Positions 6,708-15,877 of a DNA stretch of 64,000 bases are shown here, piece after piece. How positions within the stretch are numbered: position 1 is the stretch's first letter; each line of letters begins with the position of its first letter. This stretch comes from Comamonadaceae bacterium (GTDB lineage: Bacteria > Pseudomonadota > Gammaproteobacteria > Burkholderiales > Burkholderiaceae_C). Made by a program: the position numbers and the translations under genes. Under the pieces are notes generated by a model. The model saw only the letters and a program-made list of their open reading frames with translations. It searched no databases and was not told the origin of the DNA. Location of the stretch: the NCBI GenBank assembly GCA_027485235.1, contig JAIXRJ010000008.1:55754-119753 (forward strand), written 5' to 3'.

Positions 6708-8798
6708 TCAAGCGCGTGTGATTTTCAGCACGCGGGTACCACCGCGCTTGCCAGCAGGGCTTTCGCCCGCAGCTGAGTGGGGTTTGAAGTTGCTGGCGCC
6801 AAACTGCTTGGGGCCGCGTGCAAACTTGTCGCCGGCACCTGCTGCACCGCGTGGAGCAGGGCGCGCGGCGTTGCGGTTGTCAGCACCACGCTCTTCCCAG
6901 CGGCCGCTTTGACGTGGGCCGTCTTGGCGAGCATCTTGGCGCGGGGCAGGGCGGCTGTCGCCCTTGTCCCAAGGGTGTGCGGGTGCAGCACGCGGTTCGA
7001 AGCGATCGCCGCCGCGGTTGTCGCCACGGGGAGCGTCAAAACGGCCGCCTTCTTTGCGTTCGAAACGGGGTTCGGCGCGCTGTTCAAAGCGGGGCTGCTC
7101 GTCGCGGAAGTTGCCACGCGGGGCGCGGTTGTCAAAACCACCGCCACCATTGTCGCGGTCACGGTTGCCACCGAAGTCACGGCCACCACCACCGCCGGAG
7201 CGGCCACGGAAGCCGCCACCTGCGTTGGCGTAATTGCGCTCACCACCAAAGCGGTCACCGCCACGGCCCATCGGCTTGCGGGCTTCGGGCATGCGTGCCT
7301 TGGGTTCCAGGCCTGGAATCACTTCGGCCTTGAAAGGCTGGCGTGTGTAAGCCTCGATGTCACCGATCTTGCGGCGGTCACGGATCTCGGCAAAGGTCAC
7401 GGCCAAGCCATCGCGGCCGGCGCGGCCTGTGCGGCCAATGCGGTGGGTGTAGTCCTCGGCCTTCATCGGCAAACCGAAGTTGAAGACGTGGGTGATGGTG
7501 GGCACGTCGATGCCGCGCGCAGCGACGTCGGTGGCGACCAAAATCTGGACTTGGCCATTGCGCAAGGCCATCAAGCGGCGGTTGCGCATGCCTTGGCTCA
7601 AAGCGCCGTGCAGGGCCACAGCCGAGAAGCCGTCTTGCTGCAAGTCAGCAGCCAAGCCGTCGCACTCGATTTGGGTGCTGGAGAACACGATGGCTTGGTC
7701 GATCGTGGCGTCACGCAACCAGTGGTCGAGCATCTGGCGCTTGTGTTGGGCGTTGTCGGCCCAGAACAAGACTTGCTTGATGTTGTTGTGCTTTTCTTGG
7801 GGGTTGTCGATCTGGATTTTCTGGACCGAAGAGCCACCGTCGTGCATCACGCGCATGGCGAGCTGCTGAATGCGTGGCGCAAAGGTGGCGCTGAACATCA
7901 TGGTCTGGCGACGCTGGCTGGTCATGTCGTTGATGTCGGCCAAGTCGTCCGAGAAGCCCAGGTCGAGCATGCGGTCGGCTTCGTCCACCACCAAGAACTG
8001 GACTTGGTCCAGCTTGATTTGAATGGAGCGCTGCAGATCGAGCAAACGACCGGGTGTGGCCACCACCAAATTGGCGTTTTGCAGCTTGGCGATTTGCAAC
8101 TGGTAAGGAATACCGCCGACCACGTTGGCCACGCGCAGACCGCGTGTGTGTTTGACCAATTCGATGGCGTCTTGTGCCACCTGTTGGGCCAGTTCGCGAG
8201 TGGGGCACAGGATCAGGGCACCGGGTGTCGGGGCCTTGAAGTTGCGTGGGTTGGTCGGGTCTTTGCGCTTGGCGCGCTTGGGGGCAGGCTCGCCCTTGGC
8301 GGCGGCATCGGCGCAGGCTTGTTCAAATTCAGCGCGTTCAGCGGCTTCTTGCTCGGCCATTTGCTGGATGAGCGTGTGCAACACGGGCAGCAAGAAGGCG
8401 GCGGTTTTGCCGCTGCCGGTCTGGCTGGAGACCATCAGGTCGGTGTAGCCATTGGACTTGCCATCTTTGGAGCCGCCTGCAGTGGGCAGGGCCAAAGGAA
8501 TGGCGCGCAATTGCACGGCGGTGGGCTGGGTGTAGCCCAAATCTGCCACGGCTTGCACCAGCTCTGGGGCCAAGCCCAGTTCGACGAAGCCATTGGGCAC
8601 GTCGGCGATGGCTTCGGCTTCTTCGGCCGCTTCAGTCGCGACTTCAGTGGCTGGCTCAGGGGTGATCTCGGCTGCAGCGGCAACCATGATTTCAGTGGCC
8701 AAGTTGGTCGCAGCTGTCTGTGCAGTCGAATCGGTGGCGATGGATGTGATTTCGGCAGACGACAAGTCGTCCTGCACTGTGTTCAAAGTGTCAGTCAT
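6708..8798 (-). CDS. DEAD-box ATP-dependent RNA helicase
   Basis: A 696-residue RNA helicase that likely remodels rRNA or structured mRNA. Motifs in order are the Q motif (YTQPTAVQ), SQTGSGKT, PTREL, TPGR, DEAD, SAT, the VATDVAARGID segment and HRIGRTGR. Three things are unusual. The first 97 residues have no Lys or Arg and are rich in Ala, Glu and Thr. A charged insert of about 45 residues sits between motifs I and Ia. The last 190 residues are Arg/Gly/Asp-rich with RGG-like repeats. The start MTDTLNTVQ was chosen over an upstream ATG because the extra segment is unlike the rest. No clear Shine-Dalgarno site precedes it. RhlE-like is likely but the subgroup is not certain. Confidence 0.92.
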   Translation of the reverse strand: MTDTLNTVQDDLSSAEITSIATDSTAQTAATNLATEIMVAAAAEITPEPATEVATEAAEEAEAIADVPNGFVELGLAPELVQAVADLGYTQPTAVQLRAIPLALPTAGGSKDGKSNGYTDLMVSSQTGSGKTAAFLLPVLHTLIQQMAEQEAAERAEFEQACADAAAKGEPAPKRAKRKDPTNPRNFKAPTPGALILCPTRELAQQVAQDAIELVKHTRGLRVANVVGGIPYQLQIAKLQNANLVVATPGRLLDLQRSIQIKLDQVQFLVVDEADRMLDLGFSDDLADINDMTSQRRQTMMFSATFAPRIQQLAMRVMHDGGSSVQKIQIDNPQEKHNNIKQVLFWADNAQHKRQMLDHWLRDATIDQAIVFSSTQIECDGLAADLQQDGFSAVALHGALSQGMRNRRLMALRNGQVQILVATDVAARGIDVPTITHVFNFGLPMKAEDYTHRIGRTGRAGRDGLAVTFAEIRDRRKIGDIEAYTRQPFKAEVIPGLEPKARMPEARKPMGRGGDRFGGERNYANAGGGFRGRSGGGGGRDFGGNRDRDNGGGGFDNRAPRGNFRDEQPRFEQRAEPRFERKEGGRFDAPRGDNRGGDRFEPRAAPAHPWDKGDSRPAPRQDARQDGPRQSGRWEERGADNRNAARPAPRGAAGAGDKFARGPKQFGASNFKPHSAAGESPAGKRGGTRVLKITRA

Positions 8799-9043
8799 GT
8801 GTATGTATAAAACTCGCACGGAACAACGGCCGCTAACAGAAAACTGTTGCTGATGGCCGCAGGCACCGCAAGGTTGAAAAAACATCAACCATCAAACGGT
8901 GCTCGCGAGGGGCGCTGGGCGTGGAGCCTGGCCGCTGTGAGTGACCCTATCGTTGGGTCAAGGCATGAAGGGAGATGTTGGAATCGCTGGGCATGTTGAC
9001 CAGCGAGACTGCGATTATGGCACGAATCTGCAAAAATCGCTAG
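8799..9043 (-). promoter_or_regulatory. Long structured leader of the DEAD-box helicase
   Basis: This gap of about 245 bases lies upstream of the helicase on the minus strand. It contains a nested hairpin (CGGCC 8827–8831 with GGCCG 8855–8859, enclosing AACAG-AAAA-CTGTT at 8835–8848) and a second stem GGTTGA/TCAACC at 8872–8890. A CATAAT -10 candidate is at 9014–9019. Such long structured leaders are known for cold-induced helicase genes, so temperature or self-regulation is possible; this is inference. Confidence 0.45.
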
Positions 9044-9061
9044 GGTTTTCCCTGAAAACCA

Positions 9062-9652
9062 TCACAGTTTGATGAAATGCTCGCGGTAATGCGCCAATTC
9101 GTCGATGGATTCGTGCACATCGGCAAGGGCCGTGTGTTTTTGCTGCTTTTTGAAAGACGAGTACACCTCAGGCTTCCAACGGCGTGACAGTTCCTTGAGC
9201 GTGCTCACGTCGAGGTTGCGGTAATGAAAGAACGCCTCCAGCTTGGGCATGAACTTCACCAAAAACCGACGGTCCTGGCTGATGGTGTTGCCGCACAGGG
9301 GTGAGGCGTTCTTGGGCAGGTACTTTTTCAGGAAGGTCAGGATTTGTTCTTCGGCATCGGCTTCGCTGGTGGTGGAGGCCTTGACCTTGTCAATCAAACC
9401 GCTTTTGCCGTGCGTGCCCTTGTTCCATTTGTCCATTTGATGGAGCAGTTCGTCGCTTTGGTGAATCACCAGCACCGGTCCTTCAATGCGAGGCGTCAGG
9501 TGCGGACCGGTCACGATGACAGCGATCTCCAGCAGGCGTTCTTTTTCGGGGTCCAGGCCCGTCATTTCGCAATCGATCCAGACCAGGTTCTGGTCGGATT
9601 TGGGCAGCTCTGCGGCTTCAGGGGAGGGGGTATGGGTGTTCGCTTCAGACAT
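9062..9652 (-). CDS. orn: Oligoribonuclease
   Basis: A 196-residue DEDDh 3'-5' exonuclease that degrades the last 2–5-nucleotide RNAs, including the cyclic-di-GMP product pGpG. It shows [25 protein letters not shown] exo I with the catalytic D and [11 protein letters not shown] in exo II, and [14 protein letters not shown] in exo III. The open frame extends upstream; I chose MSEANTHT because the family homology begins about 20 residues after it and the earlier part has no resemblance. It diverges from the M48 protease gene, whose ATG is 66 bases away. Confidence 0.96.
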   Translation of the reverse strand: MSEANTHTPSPEAAELPKSDQNLVWIDCEMTGLDPEKERLLEIAVIVTGPHLTPRIEGPVLVIHQSDELLHQMDKWNKGTHGKSGLIDKVKASTTSEADAEEQILTFLKKYLPKNASPLCGNTISQDRRFLVKFMPKLEAFFHYRNLDVSTLKELSRRWKPEVYSSFKKQQKHTALADVHESIDELAHYREHFIKL

Positions 9653-9718
9653 GCGGGGATTGTCGCCGATGCTCAAGGGTATGCATCGCGCACAGGGTGC
9701 GGCTCCTACAATGGCGGC

Positions 9719-10978
9719 ATGAATCCATCTCTGACTTTGACCCTGAGCCTCGTGGCGGCCTTGTTGGCGCATGTGGCGCTCAAATTTTGGCTCAATGCGC
9801 GCCAGGTGCGGCATGTGGCCCTTCACCGGCAAGCCGTTCCCTTGGCTTACGCCCAAACCGTGAGCCTGGCCGACCACCAAAAAGCGGCCGACTACACCTT
9901 GGCCAAAGCCCGCTTGTCACAGCTTGACATTGCGCTGGATGCGGCCGTCTTGTTGGGCTGGACCGTGCTGGGCGGCCTGAGCGCGCTCAACCACGTTTTG
10001 CTCGACTGGATGGGCCCGGGCATGGCGCAGCAAATCGCGCTGGTGCTCTCTTTTACCTTGGTCGGTGGGCTGATGGGATTGCCCCTGTCGCTGATGCAAA
10101 CCTTTGGGGTGGAACAGCGCTTTGGCTTCAACAAGATCACCCCCGCGCTGTGGTTGGGCGACATGGCCAAAGGCTTGGTGTTGGGTTTGGTGCTGGGCTT
10201 GCCGCTGCTGTGGGTGGTGCTGTGGCTCATGCAAGCCGGGGGCCAGTGGTGGTGGCTGTGGGCTTGGGGCGTATTGGTCGGTTGGCAGTTGTTTTTGATG
10301 GCGATTGCGCCTAATGTGATCATGCCGCTGTTCAACAAATTCACGCCTCTGGAAGACGAGTCACTCAAGGCCCGTGTGCAGGGTCTGATGCAACGCGCAG
10401 GTTTCACCGCCAAGGGATTTTTTGTGATGGACGGCAGCCGCCGCTCAGCGCATTCGAACGCGTTTTTCACCGGTTTTGGGGCCAACAAACGCGTGGTGTT
10501 TTTCGACACCTTGCTCAAGCAATTGAGCCCCGCTGAAATGGAAGCGGTGCTGGCCCATGAACTGGGCCATTTCAAGCACAAGCACATTCTCAAAATGATG
10601 GCCACCAGCTTTGCCATGACGCTGGCGGGCCTGGCGCTGCTGGGTTGGCTGGCGCAACAGCTCTGGTTTTACACGGGCTTGGGCGTGATGCCCAATTTGT
10701 CGGGCAGCAACGATGCGCTGGCGCTGGTTTTGTTCATGCTGGTCACGCCTGTAATTACTTTGTTTTTTGCGCCCGTGTCGTCCTGGCGCTCGCGCCAGCA
10801 AGAGTTCGAGGCCGATGCCTATGCCCTGTCACAAACCCCGGGCAGGGACTTGTCTTCGGCACTGCTCAAGCTGTACCAAGACAACGCCTCGACACTCACC
10901 CCTGATCCTTGGTATGTGAAGTTTTACTACTCACACCCCCCGGCCAGTGAGCGATTGCAGAGGATGAAAACCGCATGA
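9719..10978 (+). CDS. M48-family membrane metalloprotease (Ste24/CAAX protease type)
   Basis: A 419-residue integral membrane zinc protease. There are about six or seven hydrophobic segments, and the zinc motif [10 protein letters not shown] lies near residue 280 with the third ligand Glu in [10 protein letters not shown] near 360. The [15 protein letters not shown] segment is typical of Ste24-type M48 enzymes. Bacterial members are thought to act in membrane protein quality control, since there are no prenylated CAAX substrates. The start was set at MNPSLTLTL because the longer frame is antisense to orn. It overlaps the next gene by ATGA. Confidence 0.92.
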   Translation: MNPSLTLTLSLVAALLAHVALKFWLNARQVRHVALHRQAVPLAYAQTVSLADHQKAADYTLAKARLSQLDIALDAAVLLGWTVLGGLSALNHVLLDWMGPGMAQQIALVLSFTLVGGLMGLPLSLMQTFGVEQRFGFNKITPALWLGDMAKGLVLGLVLGLPLLWVVLWLMQAGGQWWWLWAWGVLVGWQLFLMAIAPNVIMPLFNKFTPLEDESLKARVQGLMQRAGFTAKGFFVMDGSRRSAHSNAFFTGFGANKRVVFFDTLLKQLSPAEMEAVLAHELGHFKHKHILKMMATSFAMTLAGLALLGWLAQQLWFYTGLGVMPNLSGSNDALALVLFMLVTPVITLFFAPVSSWRSRQQEFEADAYALSQTPGRDLSSALLKLYQDNASTLTPDPWYVKFYYSHPPASERLQRMKTA

Positions 10979-11289
10979 GCGCCGCCACGGAAGTTCGGGC
11001 CCTCAAACCCACCGAGGTGATCATGGCGCTCGGCCAGATTCCAGGTTGGCATTTGTCGGGCGATGGTGAAAACGTCGCCATTGAAAAGACCTTTGAGTTT
11101 GCCCAACACACGCACGCGCTGCTGTTCGTCAACAGCGTGGGCTGGTTGTCTGAAAAGCTCAACCACCACCCGCAACTGGTGCTGACCTACAAACGTTGTG
11201 GGGTGCGCTGGAACACCCACGATGTGCGCGGCTTGAGCCGCTTGGACTTTGATGCGGCCACACAAACCGATGCCTTGTTACCGGCATGA
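10975..11289 (+). CDS. 4a-hydroxytetrahydrobiopterin dehydratase (PCD/DCoH family)
   Basis: A 104-residue pterin-4a-carbinolamine dehydratase. It recycles the pterin cofactor of aromatic amino acid hydroxylases. The signature SEKLNHHPQLVLTYKRC carries the paired catalytic histidines, and the WNTHDVRGLSRLDFDAA tail completes the fold. No phenylalanine hydroxylase gene is nearby, so its role may be general pterin recycling. The start overlaps the M48 stop in ATGA, and rsgA follows 6 bases later, so the three genes are likely one operon. Confidence 0.9.
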   Translation: MSAATEVRALKPTEVIMALGQIPGWHLSGDGENVAIEKTFEFAQHTHALLFVNSVGWLSEKLNHHPQLVLTYKRCGVRWNTHDVRGLSRLDFDAATQTDALLPA

Positions 11290-11295
11290 AGCAGC

Positions 11296-12276
11296 ATGAA
11301 TAAACCCAAAGCTCGGCCGGCCTTGCCACTGACCAAGGATCTGGAGCCGGGCTTGGTGGTGGCCACTTATGGACGCCATTGTTTGGTGGAAACACCCGAA
11401 GGTCGCCGCCTGATTTGCCACCCTCGTGGTAAGAAAAACCAGGTGGTGGTGGGCGACCAAGTGCTGTGGCAAATCGCGGGTGATGAGGGCAGCATCGAAA
11501 AACTGCAAGAACGCCGCAATCTGTTTTACCGACAAGACGAAATCCGAACCAAATCTTTTGCAGCCAATTTGGACCGTGTGCTGATCTTGATCGCGGCCGA
11601 TCCTGAATATTCGGAAAGTCAGCTCTCACGCGCCCTGGTGGCGGCCGAAGCCGAGCGCATCACGCCCGTCATTGCGCTCAATAAAAGCGATTTAGCGCAG
11701 CCCTTTGCCCAGGCTTGGGAGCGCTTGGCGCCCTACCGCGCCATGGGTTACAGCGTCATGCCCATCAGCCTCAGCCCGCGCACGCCCGTGGCCGACGATG
11801 GTGTGGCCGCACTGTGTGCACCACTGCAAGGCCTGACCACCTTGGTGCTGGGGCCCTCGGGCAGTGGCAAGAGCACCTTGATCAACCGTTTGGTGCCCGA
11901 GGCGCAGGTGGAAACCGGCGAAATTTCACTGGCGCTGAACTCGGGCAAGCACACCACCACCAGCACGCGCTGGTATTGGGTGCCCGCGCTCAATGGCAGC
12001 GATGAATCGGGCCCCGTGCGTGGCGCCTTGATCGACTCGCCGGGTTTTCAAGAGTTTGGTTTGCACCACATCGAGCCGACGCGCTTGGCCGATTGCATGC
12101 CCGACTTGCGCCAGTATCTGGGCGGCTGCAAGTTCTACAACTGCACCCATTTGCACGAGCCCGGTTGTGCCGTGCTGGCCCAGGTAGAAGGGGCTCAAAG
12201 CGCAGGCACCATCAGCGCCCGACGCCACCGCATTTATGCGCAGTTGTTCGAAGAGTTGAGCCAACAACGCTGGTGA
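11296..12276 (+). CDS. rsgA: Ribosome small-subunit-dependent GTPase A
   Basis: A 326-residue circularly permuted GTPase that checks late 30S assembly. The N-terminal OB fold covers about residues 10–95. G4 (NKSD) comes before G1 (GPSGSGKSTLINRL) and G3 (DSPGFQEFGL), as expected for the permuted order. The C-terminal zinc motif CKFYNCTHLHEPGC holds the cysteines and histidine. Length fits the family. It ends the orn-adjacent M48–pterin dehydratase–rsgA group. Confidence 0.96.
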   Translation: MNKPKARPALPLTKDLEPGLVVATYGRHCLVETPEGRRLICHPRGKKNQVVVGDQVLWQIAGDEGSIEKLQERRNLFYRQDEIRTKSFAANLDRVLILIAADPEYSESQLSRALVAAEAERITPVIALNKSDLAQPFAQAWERLAPYRAMGYSVMPISLSPRTPVADDGVAALCAPLQGLTTLVLGPSGSGKSTLINRLVPEAQVETGEISLALNSGKHTTTSTRWYWVPALNGSDESGPVRGALIDSPGFQEFGLHHIEPTRLADCMPDLRQYLGGCKFYNCTHLHEPGCAVLAQVEGAQSAGTISARRHRIYAQLFEELSQQRW

Positions 12277-12288
12277 ACTGCAGGGCGT

Positions 12289-13251
12289 TCAGCCCACCAG
12301 CTTGGCCATGGTCAGCAAGGCCACCAACACCAACCACATGATGACCGTGCGCCAGACCAGGCCCACCACCTGGGCAAAGTGCGCCACCTCGGGGGCCCGC
12401 CCGGGCGTGCTGCTGCCGCCGGCGGTGTCGTCGATCTCCACCTGATCGGCCGCTTGCAAAGTCGCACCGCCCAAGCGGATGTTGATGGCACCCGCCGTGG
12501 CGGCCAGGATCACGCCATCGTTGTCCTCGGGGAAGTTCTGCGCATGGTTGCGCCAGCCGTCCATGGCGTCTTCAAAACTGCCCACAATCGCAAAACCCAA
12601 GGCAGTCATGCGCGAAGGCAACCAATCGATGGCCTTCCAAGCACTCATGGCCACGTCCTGCAGCACAGGGCTGGTGACCGAACCATCGGTGGTCTCTTGC
12701 AGCCAGCGCTGGTTGGCGAAATCCGTCAAGCGGTAGACCACCGCGCCCAGCGGTCCCAAACCCACTATCGAGAGAACGGCATACCAAAAGAAAACACCAA
12801 ACACATGGCGGTGCGCCGCAATGATGGAATACTCAATGGCATGGCGAACGATCTCGCTGCGTGGGATCTGGCCCACCTGCACCTGTTGCCAGGCCGCCAA
12901 CAGTTCACGGGCCTTGGTTTCGTCACCGTCATGCAAGGCCTCGCGGATGGCCGTGAAATGGTGGCTGAACTGTCGAAAGCCCAAAGTCACATACAACAGC
13001 GCCACGTTCCACAGCACCGCAAACGCCCAGCCCAAGCCCCACTCCAGCGCCCAGTGCACCAGCATCGCCAACAGGGCCGGGGTCACGATCGTGATGCCCC
13101 AAGTCACCCAAGCCTGATTGCGCACGCCTGCATCGAAAGTGCGGGCCACCCAAGCGGTCCAGCGTCCGATCCATCGGTAGACCGGGTTGTTGGGCAACAA
13201 AGGCCGGGCTTGTTCCAGCACCAGTGCCAAAAGAAGAGAAAAGAAACTCAT
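12289..13251 (-). CDS. CobD/CbiB–AmpE-like membrane protein
   Basis: A 320-residue protein with about five hydrophobic segments. It carries the motif GFRQFSHHFTAIREALHDGD followed by ARELLAAW, which is shared by CobD/CbiB and AmpE proteins. CobD makes adenosylcobinamide phosphate in B12 synthesis, while AmpE is a regulatory signal transducer of ampD regions. No other cobalamin genes are near, so a B12 role is not supported by context. The end converges on rsgA, 12 bases apart, and the gene starts 7 bases downstream of the Nudix gene stop. Confidence 0.75.
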   Translation of the reverse strand: MSFFSLLLALVLEQARPLLPNNPVYRWIGRWTAWVARTFDAGVRNQAWVTWGITIVTPALLAMLVHWALEWGLGWAFAVLWNVALLYVTLGFRQFSHHFTAIREALHDGDETKARELLAAWQQVQVGQIPRSEIVRHAIEYSIIAAHRHVFGVFFWYAVLSIVGLGPLGAVVYRLTDFANQRWLQETTDGSVTSPVLQDVAMSAWKAIDWLPSRMTALGFAIVGSFEDAMDGWRNHAQNFPEDNDGVILAATAGAINIRLGGATLQAADQVEIDDTAGGSSTPGRAPEVAHFAQVVGLVWRTVIMWLVLVALLTMAKLVG

Positions 13252-13258
13252 GCTCAGA

Positions 13259-13984
13259 TCATCCCGCCGAATGGGCCATTAGAAAACGGTAAAGGTTGCG
13301 CAGCATTGCCGCAGTCGCCCCCCAAATATAGCGTTCAACCAAGGCCTGCTCCCCATCGGCGCCGGTGCGGCTTTCTTGGTAAGGGATCGAAAACCAGTGT
13401 CGCTCGCCACCTTCCCAGGTCATGCGGTGTCGTCGGTGGTGGGCGGGGTTCATCAAAAAGGCCAGCGGCACCTCGAACACATCGGACACCTCGTCCGGGT
13501 TGGGGGTCAGCGCACAGTCGGGCGACACCAGCGCAATCACCGGCGTCACCCAAAACGAGCTCCCCGTGATGTACAGCGGCAACTGACCGATCACCTGCAC
13601 GTGGCTGGGGTGCAGACCGACCTCTTCGTGCGCTTCACGCAAGGCTGTGGCACATGCATCGGCATCTTCCGGGTCGACCTTGCCCCCTGGAAAAGCAATC
13701 TGCCCCGAATGCGTTGCCAAATGCGCCGACCTTTGGGTCAGCAAGACCGTGGGCTGCGAGCAGGACGCGCCCCGCATCACGATCGGTACCAAGACCGCCG
13801 CCTGCGCCGGCGCACGGTTAGAAAACTGCGGTTCGCGCTCCACCTCGGGTGTCCACGCCTGTGCTTGGGCAAAACGTGTCCGCAAGGCATCGGGCTGCAG
13901 CGCGGACCAGGGCACGGCTGGCAAATCGTGGTCGACCCGGTCGATGGGAGCTGTGCGAGGGTCAAGGGACAAAGGTTTGGTCAC
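13259..13984 (-). CDS. Nudix hydrolase, CoA pyrophosphatase type
   Basis: A 241-residue Nudix protein. The box GGKVDPEDADACATALREAHEEVGL has the GX5EX7REUXEEXGU pattern. The preceding LTQRSAHLATHSGQIAFPGG matches the CoA pyrophosphatase (UPF0035) signature. Such enzymes split CoA to 4'-phosphopantetheine and 3',5'-ADP. There is no good ATG start; I used GTG at 13984, just before TKPLSLDPRTA, where coding seems to begin. Further upstream the frame overlaps the start region of the divergent MipA-like gene. The start is therefore uncertain. Confidence 0.85.
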   Translation of the reverse strand: MTKPLSLDPRTAPIDRVDHDLPAVPWSALQPDALRTRFAQAQAWTPEVEREPQFSNRAPAQAAVLVPIVMRGASCSQPTVLLTQRSAHLATHSGQIAFPGGKVDPEDADACATALREAHEEVGLHPSHVQVIGQLPLYITGSSFWVTPVIALVSPDCALTPNPDEVSDVFEVPLAFLMNPAHHRRHRMTWEGGERHWFSIPYQESRTGADGEQALVERYIWGATAAMLRNLYRFLMAHSAG

Positions 13985-14063
13985 GGCAATCTTTATAACC
14001 GACCCCAACTTCTCCCCGCCTGCTGGCTGGCCATGTTGCACAATCTGGGCAAGGAGACACAGC

Positions 14064-14804
14064 ATGAAATTGAAGCACGCCCTGGGCATTTTTTGGACCG
14101 TGGCCACCGCGGCACAGGCGCAACCCGCTTGGCCCGACCGCTTTGTAGGGGACGCTGGCGGCATGCTGGTCAGCAGCCAAGCGCTGGTGCAAGGCGCCAG
14201 CAGCAGCGCCACGGCTTTGCCCTATGTTTTTGGCGACTACGGCCGCTTTTACGCCCGCGTGGACACCTTGGGTGTCAAGACCTTGCCTCTTGCGCAAGGC
14301 CATCTGGAGTTGGCAGCCCGTATCAGCACTGAGGGATTCAAGGCCCACAAGACTGCCTTTGCCACCGCCGGTGATCGCACTGCCCCGGTGCCCGTGGGGC
14401 TGGGCACTTTCCAGCGGACGGCTTGGGGGGGCGTGTTTGCGTATGTCTTTCATGACACCACCTCTGGCGGCCAACTGATGGAGCTGACCTGGGCGGGCAA
14501 AGTGGCCATGGGCGCCGTCACCGTCTACCCACAACTGGGCCTGGAGCACCGCAGCGCCGCCTATGTACAGCACCTGTATGGCGTATCGGCGGCGCAGTCG
14601 TCTTTGGGACTGGCTCCATACCAGGCGAGCGCGTCCACCATACCCGTGCTGTCGCTCAATGTCACACTGCCCTTGCAAGGGCCTTGGGCCCTGCAACTGC
14701 AAACCCGGTACCGTGCCTGGGACAATGCGGTGCGTAACAGCCCTTTGGTTGAGCGCAGCGGGCAAATTTCGGGCTACGCCGCGCTGACCTACAACTGGCC
14801 GTGA
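14064..14804 (+). CDS. MipA/OmpV-family outer-membrane protein
   Basis: A 246-residue protein with a signal peptide (MKLKHALGIFWTVATAAQAQ). The mature part alternates polar and hydrophobic residues as in a beta barrel. Segments such as LPYVFGDYGRFYARVDTLGV, VPVGLGTFQRT and the C-terminal YAALTYNW resemble MipA/OmpV proteins. MipA is a scaffold for murein enzymes in E. coli, while others are porin-like; the role here is open. A strong AAGGAG site precedes the ATG. It diverges from the Nudix gene with the promoter region squeezed into 80 bases. Confidence 0.8.
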   Translation: MKLKHALGIFWTVATAAQAQPAWPDRFVGDAGGMLVSSQALVQGASSSATALPYVFGDYGRFYARVDTLGVKTLPLAQGHLELAARISTEGFKAHKTAFATAGDRTAPVPVGLGTFQRTAWGGVFAYVFHDTTSGGQLMELTWAGKVAMGAVTVYPQLGLEHRSAAYVQHLYGVSAAQSSLGLAPYQASASTIPVLSLNVTLPLQGPWALQLQTRYRAWDNAVRNSPLVERSGQISGYAALTYNWP

Positions 14805-14898
14805 CACCAGCGCAGTGACCCTGCGCCAAGCCTTAGAATGGGTTCCGCTGCATTTATCAGCAGCGCTATGGCCTCTTTATATTTCTACAGGTTTATTC

Positions 14899-15789
14899 AT
14901 GACGCGTGATTACTTTTCTCAAGGTGCCCGTAACGACCGCCGTTTTGGCGAACACCGCAGTGGCACCTGCATGGCCCTCATCGATGGTCGTTTTTTGATC
15001 TGGATGGCGCAGCAAGGCGTTGTTGGCGCCTCCGGCGAATCCGTCAACCGCCAAGGTCTGCTCAGCTTGTTGTCGCAAGCGCTGTCCCACTCGGGGCTGG
15101 ACGTCGACCTCAAGCGCATTTATTGGTACAGCGACCGCTCTGACGGTCTGGTCATCGACGACCAAATCGTGCGCCTGGTTCAATCGCACGACGCCGACGG
15201 CGGTGCATCGTTGCTGCGCTCTTTGGGCCACGACCTCAAGCAACTGGCCGAACACCACGCCTGCGACCACGTGTTGGTGGCCAGCGACGACGAACGCTTT
15301 TTGGCGACGATTGACGAAGCCCAACTCAGCGGCCTGAGCGTGCACCTGCTGGCCGACGAGTCGGCCCGCAACATGCCCCAAATGGTCCGCACCGACCCGG
15401 GTTGGGCCCGTCTGCTGACCCAGGCCGACCGCCGCGTGGTGGTCAACTCGCAAGCCTTGGCCGAGATGCTGCAAGGCAAGATCCCGAGCGGCATGGGTTT
15501 GGCGGTGGAAGACGTTGAAGAGCTGCGCAAGTCCATGCAAGAAGTCGTCGTCGCTTGGTGGGAAGAAGAGCCCGAAGACCTGCGTGAAGACCTCAAGGAC
15601 GCTTTGCAAATCAGCCGCGGCATCCCGCAAGAAGTCGACCGCCAACTGCTGCTGCGCATGCGCCAACGACTGGCCCGCGCCCTGAGCCTGCCCGAAAAGA
15701 AAATGCTGCGCGAAACCCTGCGCAACGTGGTCACCGGCCCTGCATTACAGCCAGCGTCAGCGGGCTTGCCGCCTGACAGCGACGAGTGA
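14899..15789 (+). CDS. NYN-domain (PIN-like nuclease) protein
   Basis: A 296-residue protein whose first 155 residues look like a NYN domain. There is ALIDGRFLIWM with D29, IYWYSDRSDG near 75–83, and LVASDDERF near 127–135, followed by a strand-turn-strand GLSVHLL. These acidic positions form the metal site in NYN/LabA-type ribonucleases. The usual SGD is ASD here. The C-terminal third is helical, acidic and basic by turns (AWWEEEPEDLREDLKDAL, RQLLLRMRQRLARAL), perhaps an RNA-binding or partner domain. The start was set at ATG 14899; an upstream TTG/ATG frame reading through low-similarity sequence is less likely. The target RNA is unknown. Confidence 0.7.
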   Translation: MTRDYFSQGARNDRRFGEHRSGTCMALIDGRFLIWMAQQGVVGASGESVNRQGLLSLLSQALSHSGLDVDLKRIYWYSDRSDGLVIDDQIVRLVQSHDADGGASLLRSLGHDLKQLAEHHACDHVLVASDDERFLATIDEAQLSGLSVHLLADESARNMPQMVRTDPGWARLLTQADRRVVVNSQALAEMLQGKIPSGMGLAVEDVEELRKSMQEVVVAWWEEEPEDLREDLKDALQISRGIPQEVDRQLLLRMRQRLARALSLPEKKMLRETLRNVVTGPALQPASAGLPPDSDE

Positions 15790-15877
15790 TTGGCCGCAGG
15801 AGCAGCACCCCGAGCGTGAAGGTGTGCTGTTTGGGTGTTTCAATCTTGCGTGACAAGATCGATGGGATCGATAGACA

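Noticed and set aside
6777..8810. A 677-codon open frame on the plus strand, opposite the DEAD-box gene
   Set aside because: It lies wholly antisense to a gene with all helicase motifs; its translation is Val/Gly/Ala-rich without family signatures. High-GC codon use commonly leaves such long antisense frames.
12379..13569. A 396-codon plus-strand frame opposite the CobD-like and Nudix genes
   Set aside because: It runs across two minus-strand genes with good motifs and has a Pro/Arg/His-rich product typical of shadows.
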